Source of the DNA: JBCBSS01 sp039819065 | GTDB lineage: Bacteria; Bacteroidota; Bacteroidia; Cytophagales; Cyclobacteriaceae | Assembly: GCA_039819065.1 (NCBI GenBank) | Contig: JBCBSS010000145.1 | Span: 1 to 20,313 of the forward strand | DNA length: 20,313 nt | Reading direction: 5' to 3' | Shown: piece by piece, positions 1 through 7,690 of the stretch | Numbering within the stretch: position 1 is the first letter of the stretch | Layout of the letters: the number at the start of each line of letters is the position of its first letter | The notes under the pieces: generated by a model | What the model was told of the DNA's origin: nothing | The model's input: only the letters and a program-made list of their open reading frames with translations | The model's database searches: none | Position numbers and translations under genes: made by a program

Positions 1-217
1 CTTCTGTTTTCTACATATCATTTAAACCTTTCTAATACCACTTCAAATGAGGTATGGCATTCAGTTACATCCAAAGATGCTAAATCAGGTAGTTCAGCCA
101 CCGAAGGAAGTACTACACATTTGCCCAACTCCAATAAATCTTCTAAAAGATACATGGGGTTAGAGCCATTTTTCAGTAGGTCTTTGAAAGGTTTAAATGA
201 TATGTAGAAAACAGAAG
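1..217. repeat. Perfect 32-bp inverted repeat at the window edge (arms 1-32 and 186-217)
   Basis: Bases 1-32 are the exact reverse complement of 186-217, separated by 153 nt. The match may continue beyond base 1. The right arm lies inside normal cheA coding sequence (minus strand, encoding VFYISFKPFK). The left arm supplies the last four residues (ERFK) and the stop of the truncated cheA frame, so family-like sequence ends exactly where the repeat starts. This is either a real inverted duplication or inversion, or a fold-back chimera at a contig end. Confidence 0.9.
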
Positions 218-641
218 TGACCTTACTAGCTATGATTCCATTATCAGTGGTTTTTTGCGGTAATTCATGGCTATTACAAGCCTTGATCCTCTCTAGTAGT
301 AAAGCTTGGGATTGGGCTAGTGATTCATCTTTAACATCTGGATTGTTGATGAGCATTTTCAGATGATCAACTGACTCAAGTGTCAACTCAAGAATCTCTT
401 CGGTAGCAGCCAATGCGTTTTCTCTCAGCGCATCATATATGTATTCTAGCTCATGGGTAAAATCGTTGACAGTACTGTAGCCAAACATTGCACTTGAGCC
501 TTTCAAGGTATGCATTACCCTAAAGATCCTTTCAATAGAGGCCTTGTCTGTCAAGTCCCTTTCAAAAGTGAGTAGTGCCTCCTCGAGTTCACTTAACAGT
601 TCAGTGGCTTCTTGTATGAATATTTGCTGCAGACCGTCCAC
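18..641 (-). CDS. cheA: CheA-type histidine kinase, N-terminal fragment (Hpt and P2-like region), broken at the inverted repeat
   Basis: This is the start of a CheA-family chemotaxis kinase. Residues 1-105 are an Hpt (P1) domain with the phosphorylatable His44 in HTLKGSSAMFG. Residues about 143-203 resemble the P2-like module that follows in many CheA proteins (YISFKP, LLEDLLELG, ELPDLASLD, SFEVVL). Only 207 residues are present, whereas CheA normally exceeds 600 with dimerisation, ATPase and CheW-like domains. The P2 strand that should follow SFEVVL is replaced by ERFK and a TGA encoded by the inverted-repeat arm. The start is GTG at 641, 7 nt after the cheY stop, and it fits the usual CheA N-terminus (MDGLQQIFIQEATELL). 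It is the last visible gene of a minus-strand operon. As it stands it can receive or relay phosphate but cannot autophosphorylate. A full-length gene in the real genome is likely if the repeat is an artefact. Confidence 0.85.
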   Translation of the reverse strand: MDGLQQIFIQEATELLSELEEALLTFERDLTDKASIERIFRVMHTLKGSSAMFGYSTVNDFTHELEYIYDALRENALAATEEILELTLESVDHLKMLINNPDVKDESLAQSQALLLERIKACNSHELPQKTTDNGIIASKVTSVFYISFKPFKDLLKNGSNPMYLLEDLLELGKCVVLPSVAELPDLASLDVTECHTSFEVVLERFK

Positions 642-648
642 CTGTATT

Positions 649-1008
649 TTATCTTAAGATTTTTTTCACCACAGCTAAGAGACGATCTTGGGCAAATGGC
701 TTTACAATCCAGCCGGTAGCGCCAGCCTTTTTGGCTTCTTCTTTTTTGGCTACTTGAGATTCTGTAGTAAGTAGTAGTACCGGTAATCCCAGTTTCGAGT
801 CATCCTTACGGATTTCTTTGAGCAGACTTATGCCATCCATATTGGGCATATTCAAGTCGGTGATCACCAAGTCAATATCAGCATAGCTGAGTTGATCAAT
901 AGCTTCGACACCGTCTGCTGATTTGTGTACGCGATATCCTTCAGATTCCAAGGTCATCCCCACCAGTTCGCGTATACTTTCGGAGTCGTCAACAACTAAC
1001 ACGTTCAT
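649..1008 (-). CDS. cheY: CheY-like single-domain response regulator
   Basis: This 119-residue stand-alone receiver domain takes phosphate from CheA and acts as a diffusible output. The acidic pocket is D7/D8, the phospho-acceptor is D51 (ITDLNMPNMDG), the switch Thr is T81, and the conserved Lys is K103 in VKPF. W100 occupies the aromatic switch position (Tyr106 of E. coli CheY). There is no DNA-binding or enzymatic output domain. The ATG at 1008 lies 17 nt downstream of the STAS gene stop, and cheA starts 7 nt after this gene. Its place directly before cheA supports a chemotaxis-type or gliding-control role. A general signalling receiver cannot be excluded. Confidence 0.9.
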   Translation of the reverse strand: MNVLVVDDSESIRELVGMTLESEGYRVHKSADGVEAIDQLSYADIDLVITDLNMPNMDGISLLKEIRKDDSKLGLPVLLLTTESQVAKKEEAKKAGATGWIVKPFAQDRLLAVVKKILR

Positions 1009-1025
1009 AACTATTCAGATTTAAT

Positions 1026-1325
1026 TCACAATAGGTTTATAATATTCAGTCGGGAAAGAAGTGAAGCATCTTCCTCGGAAAAATCGAGATTAAATTCCAG
1101 ATCCAGTTTCTTCCCTTGTAGGTCTTTTTTCAATGTGAGAAGCAGTTGAATGAAAGAGAAATCTATCTTCTCATATGGTTTCAGTTCTACGATTACCTTT
1201 TGAGGGGATTTCTCAATCTGCATGAGTATTTGAGATTGCGCTTCTATCAAGTTTTTAGCTTCTAAGTAGCCATGAAAGGCAATCCTAAGTACATTTTTTC
1301 GCATGGTTGTGTCGCAGCACTTCAT
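1026..1325 (-). CDS. Small STAS-domain protein (anti-sigma-factor-antagonist-like)
   Basis: This is a 99-residue protein with the alternating strand-helix pattern of STAS domains. Residues 12-20 (VLRIAFHGY) form the first strand, 43-50 (KVIVELKP) the central strand, and IDFSFIQLLLTL the conserved loop plus helix. Ser57 in IDFSF matches the site phosphorylated in SpoIIAA-type antagonists. The match is structural and motif-based, and similarity is weak, so MlaB-like or another STAS subgroup is possible. The ATG at 1325 follows the upstream gene's stop by 1 nt, which indicates translational coupling. In a Che operon it could act as a partner-switching scaffold, but no anti-sigma kinase is visible here, so its target is unknown. 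Confidence 0.6.
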   Translation of the reverse strand: MKCCDTTMRKNVLRIAFHGYLEAKNLIEAQSQILMQIEKSPQKVIVELKPYEKIDFSFIQLLLTLKKDLQGKKLDLEFNLDFSEEDASLLSRLNIINLL

Positions 1326-1326
1326 A

Positions 1327-2049
1327 TCAAAAAAGGCTTATTCGTTCTTTGTCAGAATCCACATCATAACCTTGTTCGTAGTTCATTTCGCTTCTCAAGA
1401 AAGCATCGAACACAACACGCTCCTGCTCCATGGTGTAGTAAGCTGCAATTTTCTTCAACTCATCTACACTATCTTTCTCTGGTAATTTGGAAGGGTGCCG
1501 ATACCTTAGTAGTTCTCTGCTATGGACTTCATTGACCAGCGTTGTTTCATGGAGAATTTCTGAATTGTATTTGTAAAGCAGTCTAGCTTGTGGGATATGC
1601 AAGAATAGCATTTTGTGATTCTTGGATATATCAGTCAGCGCGTTGTGTACGGCATCTGTGGTATGTAAATATAGATTGATGGCATCCTGAAACTGATTCA
1701 AATTCAACTGAATCATATATCGATAAGCCATCATTGAGCTTTCAGGGCGCTCAGTAAATTGCACCAGCTCTTCTCTTATTACTTCATTCGTTCGGGAAAT
1801 GTGGGACAGCCTCTGTTGAAGCACATCCACATATTGTAGATTGGAGATTATAGCGGATAGCTTCGATCTGGCTGGGCCTGACAATACATGTTCAATATCA
1901 AGATCAGTCAGCACATCCAGAATGCTTTTGGTTGACTGAAAGTCATTGCAAGCGTGGTCTTCGATGTTCTGTAGTGATTGCTGTACAGTATCCAGTGCAC
2001 CCAGTATATCTGGAATATGAGCGGCCGATATAATGGTATATGTAATCAT
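1327..2049 (-). CDS. Helical chemotaxis-operon protein with a CheZ-like D-x3-Q motif
   Basis: This 240-residue, almost wholly helical protein has no signal peptide or membrane segment. Residues 71-84 read LQYVDVLQQRLSHI. D75 and Q79 stand in the same i/i+4 spacing as the catalytic Asp and amide Gln of CheZ (D143/Q147 of E. coli), within a similar hydrophobic helix ending in Q-R. A second recognisable segment near residues 207-217 is AAYYTMEQER. Position between a sensor and cheY supports a role in dephosphorylating the receiver, but that is inference and overall similarity to CheZ is low. The ATG at 2049 overlaps the upstream TGA as TGATG, a classic coupling signal, and is preferred over a TTG one codon earlier. 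Confidence 0.6.
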   Translation of the reverse strand: MITYTIISAAHIPDILGALDTVQQSLQNIEDHACNDFQSTKSILDVLTDLDIEHVLSGPARSKLSAIISNLQYVDVLQQRLSHISRTNEVIREELVQFTERPESSMMAYRYMIQLNLNQFQDAINLYLHTTDAVHNALTDISKNHKMLFLHIPQARLLYKYNSEILHETTLVNEVHSRELLRYRHPSKLPEKDSVDELKKIAAYYTMEQERVVFDAFLRSEMNYEQGYDVDSDKERISLF

Positions 2050-3173
2050 CAAAACAAGTCCACCGATATCTTTTGAAGGAAGAGTGTAAAAAGTATGTCA
2101 TCGGCCAGGGAAATGGTGTTCGCCGTCACCAATACGGTGATTTCCTCATTCTGAGCATCAATAATTTGAATCTCTGTCTTCTCGGATAGCATTCTGTCCT
2201 CTGCGCCATGATGAATCAGCATAAAATGTCCATCTTCTTCTTCTTTAATGGTTACATTGAGTAGTGTATCTACAGATTGACCGAGAATGCTACTTTTATC
2301 CAGTGCTATTAGTTCGGCGGCAGATCTATTGCAAAAATCAATAACACCCTGCCTATTAAAACCTATGAAACCATCTGCACAACCTTCAAGTATGGCCTCA
2401 CTCCGTAATTTTTCCTGTTCAAGCTGCTTCAGTTGAGATTGCTTGGCTATCACGCGCTGATTGAAAAAGTGGGCTCCAAATACCTCTGCCACTCTCTCAA
2501 GGTGATTTTTGATGAGTTCCGATTCAGGGTATAAGAAGCACAATTCCATCACACCATGCGCTTTACCTTTAAATGAGAGAGGAAAAATGGCGATCCATGT
2601 AGGATCAGACTCTCCTAAGCCCGACGCTACTTTGACATATCCTGGTGGCACCTCTCTTACAATGATTAGCTCATTGTCAAGGGCTGCTTGTCCGATCATA
2701 CCATCGCCATAGCTGATGATTGTCTTATCTTCTTTTTTGTTGATTCCGTAACCGGAGATCAGCATTAATTCTTCAAGCTCCTCATCAGCCTTGTAAAGCG
2801 CAGCATGGTGGCATTTAATATCTTTGCAAAGTTGGCTGAGCACCTGCTGATTTATATCTTCGCTAGTTGAGTGTTGTAGAAATAGCCTGTTGATCGCGTC
2901 GAACCCTTTGGACAAATCTTGCCCAGAAACTTCACTTACATCTCCACTGTAAACTATGGGTGCCGAATCTAAGACAACTGTTTCATCTAAGATTACTTGC
3001 TCCTCTATGACCGTAGCCGGTGATTCTTGTATGTCATGAATGAAGTTTTGTTCAACTAATTGAGAATGATCATTAAACAGCACTAATTGTAGCGCATGAC
3101 GACTTATCGCCACTCTATAAATCATGAAGAGTAGCACAAAAATCAAGATCAACGTTGTAACATACATTAGCAT
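2049..3173 (-). CDS. Membrane-anchored GAF-PAS sensor protein
   Basis: First gene of the chemotaxis-type operon, 374 residues. One N-terminal membrane helix (about residues 2-22, LMYVTTLILIFVLLFMIYRV) is followed by a variable acidic linker. A GAF domain covers about 90-236, including YGDGMIGQAA and WIAIFPLSFKGKAHGVMEL. A short coiled coil leads to a PAS domain at about 254-374 (ILEGCADGFIGFNRQG, FCNRSAAELI). There is no kinase, GGDEF or methyl-accepting signalling domain, so it probably senses a small molecule or redox state and signals by protein contact. The ATG start at 3173 puts the membrane helix at the very N-terminus. A TTG at 3200 would add nine residues but would lie in the loop of the inverted repeat described separately. 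The ligand is unknown. Confidence 0.75.
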   Translation of the reverse strand: MLMYVTTLILIFVLLFMIYRVAISRHALQLVLFNDHSQLVEQNFIHDIQESPATVIEEQVILDETVVLDSAPIVYSGDVSEVSGQDLSKGFDAINRLFLQHSTSEDINQQVLSQLCKDIKCHHAALYKADEELEELMLISGYGINKKEDKTIISYGDGMIGQAALDNELIIVREVPPGYVKVASGLGESDPTWIAIFPLSFKGKAHGVMELCFLYPESELIKNHLERVAEVFGAHFFNQRVIAKQSQLKQLEQEKLRSEAILEGCADGFIGFNRQGVIDFCNRSAAELIALDKSSILGQSVDTLLNVTIKEEEDGHFMLIHHGAEDRMLSEKTEIQIIDAQNEEITVLVTANTISLADDILFTLFLQKISVDLF

Positions 3174-3228
3174 AATGCAAATTTGAGCAACTTTTGACAA
3201 TAATGGAATCCGCTAAAATTTGCATTAT
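3172..3228. promoter_or_regulatory. 17-bp near-perfect inverted repeat at the start of the chemotaxis-type operon
   Basis: Arms 3172-3188 and 3212-3228 are reverse complements in 16 of 17 positions (ATAATGCAAATTTNAGC and its complement), with a 23-nt spacer. The inner arm ends at the ATG of the GAF-PAS gene, so in mRNA it would form a hairpin reaching the start codon. As DNA it could be a dimeric operator. No regulator gene is adjacent. Function is inferred from position only. Confidence 0.55.
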
Positions 3229-3653
3229 ATATTAGGTATAATTACTTACAATAATGGGTATTTTGAATGAGTTTTCATCGTTAGCAATAACAGTCATAAT
3301 ATTTGAAAAGTACAAATATTTCAATAATTATGAGGGTAAACCTGGTCACTTATATTGGTTTGTTAAAAAACACTTAAAATTCTACTTTTTGAATGCAAGT
3401 CATAACACAAAATGCCATCACATGTTTAGTTTTTGATAAAAAAAATTAAACAGTAAAATATACTTGAGCCTAACATATCAGAGGTCTTGCGCATCATGGC
3501 TTGGTCACTCATCATTCCAACAAGAATATGGTTAATACTTTTTTCGTGATTACATTACGCTGCACACGCCTTCACGGGAGCGGCCATTTCGGTGTATCTT
3601 TAAATGGTTTCAATAACATCTGACAGGTATAGATTCTCGGCTAAACTGACCAA
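3229..3653. other. Intergenic region between divergent genes, no gene seen
   Basis: About 425 nt separate the chemotaxis-type operon from the reductase gene. The first half is very AT-rich with a run of A at 3440-3446. The second half has a more GC-rich patch near 3560-3595. Both divergent promoters should lie here, but I could not place a convincing consensus promoter, tRNA or conserved RNA. A 60-codon frame at 3254-3436 lacks any protein-like feature. Confidence 0.5.
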
Positions 3654-4307
3654 ATGAAAATTCTACTATTAGGTGCTACCGGCAGAACTGGTAAGTTAGT
3701 ATTGGAAACGGCTTTGCGGAACGATCATGAACTGCATTGTTTAGCTAGAAATGTTGAGCGCATCACTCCCCAAAAAGGACTACAAATATTTGATGGAGAT
3801 CCGGCAAACGAGCAAGATCTGAAACGAGCCTTAGCAGGCTGTGACGCCATAATCAGCGTTCTGAATATCTCCAGAAAGTCGGACTTTCCCTGGTCGAAAT
3901 TAAGAACACCAGAACGGTATCTATCCAAAGTAATGAAAACGCTGGTTTCGGTATGTGAGCAAGGCAATGTAGAACGTGTAGTGGTTTGCTCTGCCTGGGG
4001 AGTGGCAGAAACCAGGCAAGATATACCCGGATGGTTCCGATGGTTCATAGATCATAGTAATATCGGCGTTGCTTATCAAGACCATGAAAGGCAAGAGCAA
4101 ATACTTATATCATCAAAATTAGATTGGACGATCGTACGACCTGTTGGCCTAACTGATACCAAAAAACCTCAAAATGTCAGGTTGACTTTTGACAATACAC
4201 CTAAGCCATCATTGACTATCAGTCGTTTAAGCGTAGCTCAGTTTATGATTGATTGTATTACCAGTGAGTCACTGATCGGCAAGAAGCCAACTATTTCCAG
4301 AGATTAA
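3654..4307 (+). CDS. NAD(P)H-binding atypical short-chain reductase (NmrA / biliverdin-reductase-like)
   Basis: This 217-residue Rossmann-fold protein of the NAD(P)H-binding group (PF13460-like) starts with MKILLLGATGRTG, the glycine-rich dinucleotide loop at residues 7-13. Other family marks are GDPANEQDLKRALAGCDAIISVL (given here only as the 47-70 region), VERVVVCSAWGV, YQDHERQE at about 142-149, and LDWTIVRPVGLTD. The classical YxxxK of short-chain dehydrogenases is absent, as usual in this atypical group, so substrate and even catalysis are uncertain. The length is typical. The ATG at 3654 gives the canonical first beta strand immediately. It is convergent with the DUF6671 gene, with only 5 nt between stops and no room for a terminator. 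Confidence 0.8.
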   Translation: MKILLLGATGRTGKLVLETALRNDHELHCLARNVERITPQKGLQIFDGDPANEQDLKRALAGCDAIISVLNISRKSDFPWSKLRTPERYLSKVMKTLVSVCEQGNVERVVVCSAWGVAETRQDIPGWFRWFIDHSNIGVAYQDHERQEQILISSKLDWTIVRPVGLTDTKKPQNVRLTFDNTPKPSLTISRLSVAQFMIDCITSESLIGKKPTISRD

Positions 4308-4312
4308 AACGG

Positions 4313-5176
4313 TCAAGGGTTGCACACATTACAATACATCGGGTCTTCAACAGATTTTCCATGCTGCTTAACCTCTTCTCTGTGACCGCAACGCTGACAT
4401 TCATAAACAAGTAGCTTAGTGCTATTCGTTGGATTACCGCACTGTTGGCAAGGCAAGCCTTTTACAATTTCTACAGCAACGAACCCAGGACTACCGCATA
4501 CATCGCAAGTGGAGGCTAAATTATTCAATAAGTCTTCCGTAGCCTTTTTGATCACTTGCATCCGTGTCGGATTAAACATGGCCCGCATGTCTGTCTCAAC
4601 AAAAACGGATTGATTATCAAACATCAGATCATCGAAGGAAGCGCTTAACACAGACCAGTCTTTGATACCTTTAATGACTTGTGTAAAATGCTCTTCGCCG
4701 TCTTTGAGAATTAAGGCATGTGAAGGAAAGAGAACGCTTTGGGCAAAACACTCAAGTTCAGAGATGTCTTTTACTTGCTGTCCACTGAAGTTTGTATCGG
4801 TGGTTAGTTTACGTCCCGTTACTTGTAAGTCATTCGCCTGATCATAAAGCATGACCAGCTCATCATGCGCATTTACAAATGGAATATTGGGATGTGATCC
4901 AAATGAACCTTCTGTAGCCACAGCCAGGTCACACCCGGTAGCCCCTATACCTCGCCTACATTTTTGCTTAAGCGTAGTTAAAGGATCATATTGGCGTTCT
5001 ACCTCTCCTGTAAAAGTACCTAGCTCATCGGTATCAAACCCTTCTGCAAGAACACATTCGACACCAATGCTTTCTTCCAGCAATGGCGCAATTACTTTTT
5101 CCTTACCATGCTTGGTGGCTATGGCCATTTTCCGGCCGGAAAACAATGCTCGGAGTTTGTTTAGATCAGCTCCCAC
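4313..5176 (-). CDS. DUF6671-family zinc-ribbon protein, third gene of the DAB cluster
   Basis: This 287-residue cytosolic protein has two parts. Residues 14-170 contain the conserved set GRKMAIATKHGKEKVIAPLL, GTFTGEVER and ATEGSFGSHP, which I recognise as the uncharacterised DUF6671 family. The C-terminal 65 residues carry four CxxC pairs (C224/C227, C243/C246, C260/C263, C282/C285), enough for two zinc-ribbon sites. The GTG start at 5176 overlaps the 3' end of dabA by 16 nt, so translation is probably coupled. This context suggests an accessory role for the DAB carbon pump, for example metal delivery or control. That is inference, since no activity is established for the family to my knowledge. 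A later ATG at residue 17 would cut into the conserved GRKMAIATKHGKE block. Confidence 0.75.
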   Translation of the reverse strand: MGADLNKLRALFSGRKMAIATKHGKEKVIAPLLEESIGVECVLAEGFDTDELGTFTGEVERQYDPLTTLKQKCRRGIGATGCDLAVATEGSFGSHPNIPFVNAHDELVMLYDQANDLQVTGRKLTTDTNFSGQQVKDISELECFAQSVLFPSHALILKDGEEHFTQVIKGIKDWSVLSASFDDLMFDNQSVFVETDMRAMFNPTRMQVIKKATEDLLNNLASTCDVCGSPGFVAVEIVKGLPCQQCGNPTNSTKLLVYECQRCGHREEVKQHGKSVEDPMYCNVCNP

Positions 5177-7632
5177 TGCAAGTCGCCAACATATCGATAG
5201 GCTACCTTGCCTTCATCGTTCATTGCGAAAAGATATATCCATTGGTTATCGCACAATTGTCGTATGGATTCGTGCTTATCCAAGATTTTGCTCATTTCGT
5301 CCACTGGTGCTTCTATGATCACGTTCAATCGCTGTGGCTCGTGTTGGAATTGCTCTCCATCATGAACAGATTGCCAGGCTAAACCTGTACGCAAGTCACC
5401 AGCAAAACCTTCCAATACGCCCATACCTCCTACTACATTATGCAGGGCTTTGTTTCCAGCACCAAACTTCTTGTTATCCACGGTAGACGCATAATATTGA
5501 AGGTTGATCCAACTGGTTACCACCATAGGGGCCGTCATAATCAATTCTAACACACTGAAGTCTGTGTCTTTGCGCCAGGCATAGCTATGCATAAACGCTT
5601 TTCCGCCAAAGTTCAATGCTGATGTGCGTTCCCTTGGTGCTACGATAAATGATGAGCAACCAGCCAGTCCCCACTCAGGTCTCACTTGCGACCAATCCTG
5701 ACTTCTTTGTATGACTTGCTTGCTCACATCCCCGTTTGAGATCTTCATTCTAACAGCACGTTCTTTTCTAGCCTTCTCTCCTGCCAGATTGAGTGCGTAT
5801 TTGAGTTCGGCGATGTCCTTAGCGTGTGAAGCAGGGATACTATCTCCTGCCTGAAAGATTTCAACGTCATCAGTGGTAGTATCATGAAGTGCAGCGACGA
5901 ACAAAGTGGCATCGGGAATGTTGATGCCAGAGGTTTTAAGCCCTTCTCTTACTTGTGGATCATTGAGTACGGCGGCAGCCACTTTAGCGTTGGCCTCACC
6001 AGAGTGTCCACCACAGGCACCGCAATCCAGACCGGTAGCGTGTGGGTTATTGACGGTAGAAGAACCATGGCCAGTCACCAAAACGATACGCGCAAAATTT
6101 TCAGTCAATGACATCGCTTTCAAAGCAGAAGTAGCCATTCTAAGCCTATCTTCAGTTGGAATCCCAGTGATGCTATTATCTATATCTTCGGAGTCGAGTT
6201 TTACCCCTTTACTTTTGATTTGTTTTTTTGTTAATCCAGCGTCGTCAGGATGTGGAACTGGGCGAGTTAAGCCGAAAGCATCAGTAAGCAACTTGGGAAG
6301 GAAGTAAAGACCTAACGGGCTCACGAACCCAAAGCAGCTGATGGCTCCCGATTTGAAGGATTTCCAGGCTTTCAGTACATGTGCTTTAACGGTCCTATTG
6401 GTTACTGCGCGTTGCTCTTCCTCGAAATCCTGCATCGCTTCTTTGATGGTATGTGAAGTAGTCAACAAAACCGGGCACTGATTCGCACCCTCATTATGAG
6501 CAACCGGAACATATTTGATAGGAAAAGCAAAGAATCCGGCAAATCCCATCGTTTCAATATCATTGTCTACCGCTTCTAAATTCCTACGGAACACTTCCGA
6601 ACGTACGTCAATACAAAAGATAGCCTGAACAGCAGGTGTCTTTTGTTTTGGTGAAGCTACTGGTTTTTGATCATTGATCTTTTCAATAATCATACGCTGA
6701 TTGGCTATATCAAAGGCCTCTTGCAACACAAGTTGATGTGCAAGCCTTTCGCTATGGCGATTATCGAGCAACATGGTCTGTGTGGCATTTTTAGCCTGTT
6801 GCCATGTTTGGTTCAAGTCTTCATAAGGAAGCAATTCTTTCACTGACATCTCCCACACCAGCATAATCGCCAGGAATTCCTCCACTGCCTGACTACTTCT
6901 TCCCTCAAGACCGGCGTCCCAATCAATACGAGCAGCAAAGCCCGCCCAACCGTTCATTTTCATCAGCAGGCCAGTCAGATAGTAATCCAATATACTTTCA
7001 GGAATATCTAATACCGCTAAAGCCTGCGCCGCGGCTTCCAGGTGATTGTTCGGTAAGGATTGGATATGCTTTCTAAATCCTTTCAATCCCATGGCCTCGG
7101 TGCTGTAGTCAACTTCTGCCTCTTGCTTCCATGCTAAGTACAGGGAATTGTTACCAGAAGCCGTTTTCCACATGGCTTGCTCTTTATCGAAATAGGCAGA
7201 TGCCCAAAACGAAATTCTGTCTACCATGAACCTATGCCATTTCTTGCCGTTGATCTCACCAGCTACATCAACCAGCGTGCGTACGCGTAAATCGTCATGG
7301 TCTACTCCATTAGCGCGCAATGTGTTGATCATTTTGTCAGCACTGGAAGCTACATTGAAGTTGTTTCTCTCTAGTGCCTTGTTAATGTCACTTTCTGTAA
7401 GCCGACCCTGACGAAATGCCTCCAGGTAGAATGAGATGGGCAAAGTCGCTTCGGCCTGGCCTGTTTTGTTAAGAAAGTCCATGGCTTCAGAAAAATCCTG
7501 ATCTACCATACCCAGATAAGGGTTAACGGCCACAAAATTCTCAAGAGACCAAAGAGGCGCTATTTTACTGACGCTGCGTTTCAGGATAGCGCGCAATTCT
7601 ATTTGATCGGTTGAAGTATGTGATTGATGCAT
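5161..7632 (-). CDS. dabA: DabA, zinc-binding subunit of the DAB inorganic carbon pump (DUF2309/UPF0753)
   Basis: This 823-residue protein is the beta-carbonic-anhydrase-like subunit of the energy-coupled inorganic carbon accumulation complex. It is thought to hydrate CO2 vectorially at the cytoplasmic membrane surface using proton flow through DabB. The four expected zinc/active-site residues are present: C340 and D342 in FCIDVRSEVFRR, H522 in VTGHGSS, and C537 in GLDCGACGGH. The H-to-C spacing of 15 matches the Halothiobacillus protein (H524/C539). The N-terminal WSLENFVAVNPYLG block is also typical. Full family length indicates an intact gene. The ATG at 7632 is 58 nt downstream of dabB, and the DUF6671 gene overlaps its end. 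No CO2-responsive LysR regulator and no Rubisco are visible, so the pump probably supplies bicarbonate to anaplerotic carboxylation. Confidence 0.95.
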   Translation of the reverse strand: MHQSHTSTDQIELRAILKRSVSKIAPLWSLENFVAVNPYLGMVDQDFSEAMDFLNKTGQAEATLPISFYLEAFRQGRLTESDINKALERNNFNVASSADKMINTLRANGVDHDDLRVRTLVDVAGEINGKKWHRFMVDRISFWASAYFDKEQAMWKTASGNNSLYLAWKQEAEVDYSTEAMGLKGFRKHIQSLPNNHLEAAAQALAVLDIPESILDYYLTGLLMKMNGWAGFAARIDWDAGLEGRSSQAVEEFLAIMLVWEMSVKELLPYEDLNQTWQQAKNATQTMLLDNRHSERLAHQLVLQEAFDIANQRMIIEKINDQKPVASPKQKTPAVQAIFCIDVRSEVFRRNLEAVDNDIETMGFAGFFAFPIKYVPVAHNEGANQCPVLLTTSHTIKEAMQDFEEEQRAVTNRTVKAHVLKAWKSFKSGAISCFGFVSPLGLYFLPKLLTDAFGLTRPVPHPDDAGLTKKQIKSKGVKLDSEDIDNSITGIPTEDRLRMATSALKAMSLTENFARIVLVTGHGSSTVNNPHATGLDCGACGGHSGEANAKVAAAVLNDPQVREGLKTSGINIPDATLFVAALHDTTTDDVEIFQAGDSIPASHAKDIAELKYALNLAGEKARKERAVRMKISNGDVSKQVIQRSQDWSQVRPEWGLAGCSSFIVAPRERTSALNFGGKAFMHSYAWRKDTDFSVLELIMTAPMVVTSWINLQYYASTVDNKKFGAGNKALHNVVGGMGVLEGFAGDLRTGLAWQSVHDGEQFQHEPQRLNVIIEAPVDEMSKILDKHESIRQLCDNQWIYLFAMNDEGKVAYRYVGDLQWELI

Positions 7633-7667
7633 ATAATTAAGTTTAACAGACTGCGCCCGTTGAATAG

Positions 7668-7681
7668 ACGAAGTGCTTCGT
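7668..7681 (-). other. Small intercistronic hairpin between dabB and dabA
   Basis: The 58-nt dabB-dabA gap contains a perfect 6-bp inverted repeat, ACGAAG-N2-CTTCGT. It lies 9 nt past the dabB stop and has no following T run, so it is not a normal terminator. It could act as an mRNA processing or stability element. The signal is weak because of its small size. Confidence 0.3.
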
Positions 7682-7690
7682 TAATGCTAA

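Noticed and set aside
1272..1535. 87-codon plus-strand frame opposite the STAS and CheZ-like genes
   Set aside because: It is the shadow of two coupled minus-strand genes, with no domain features.
3254..3436. 60-codon plus-strand open frame in the intergenic region
   Set aside because: It is AT-rich, has no recognisable domain, signal or conserved pattern, and lies where the divergent promoters are expected.
4851..5318. 155-codon plus-strand frame across the dabA / DUF6671 junction
   Set aside because: It is antisense to two clearly conserved proteins and its translation has no protein-like features.
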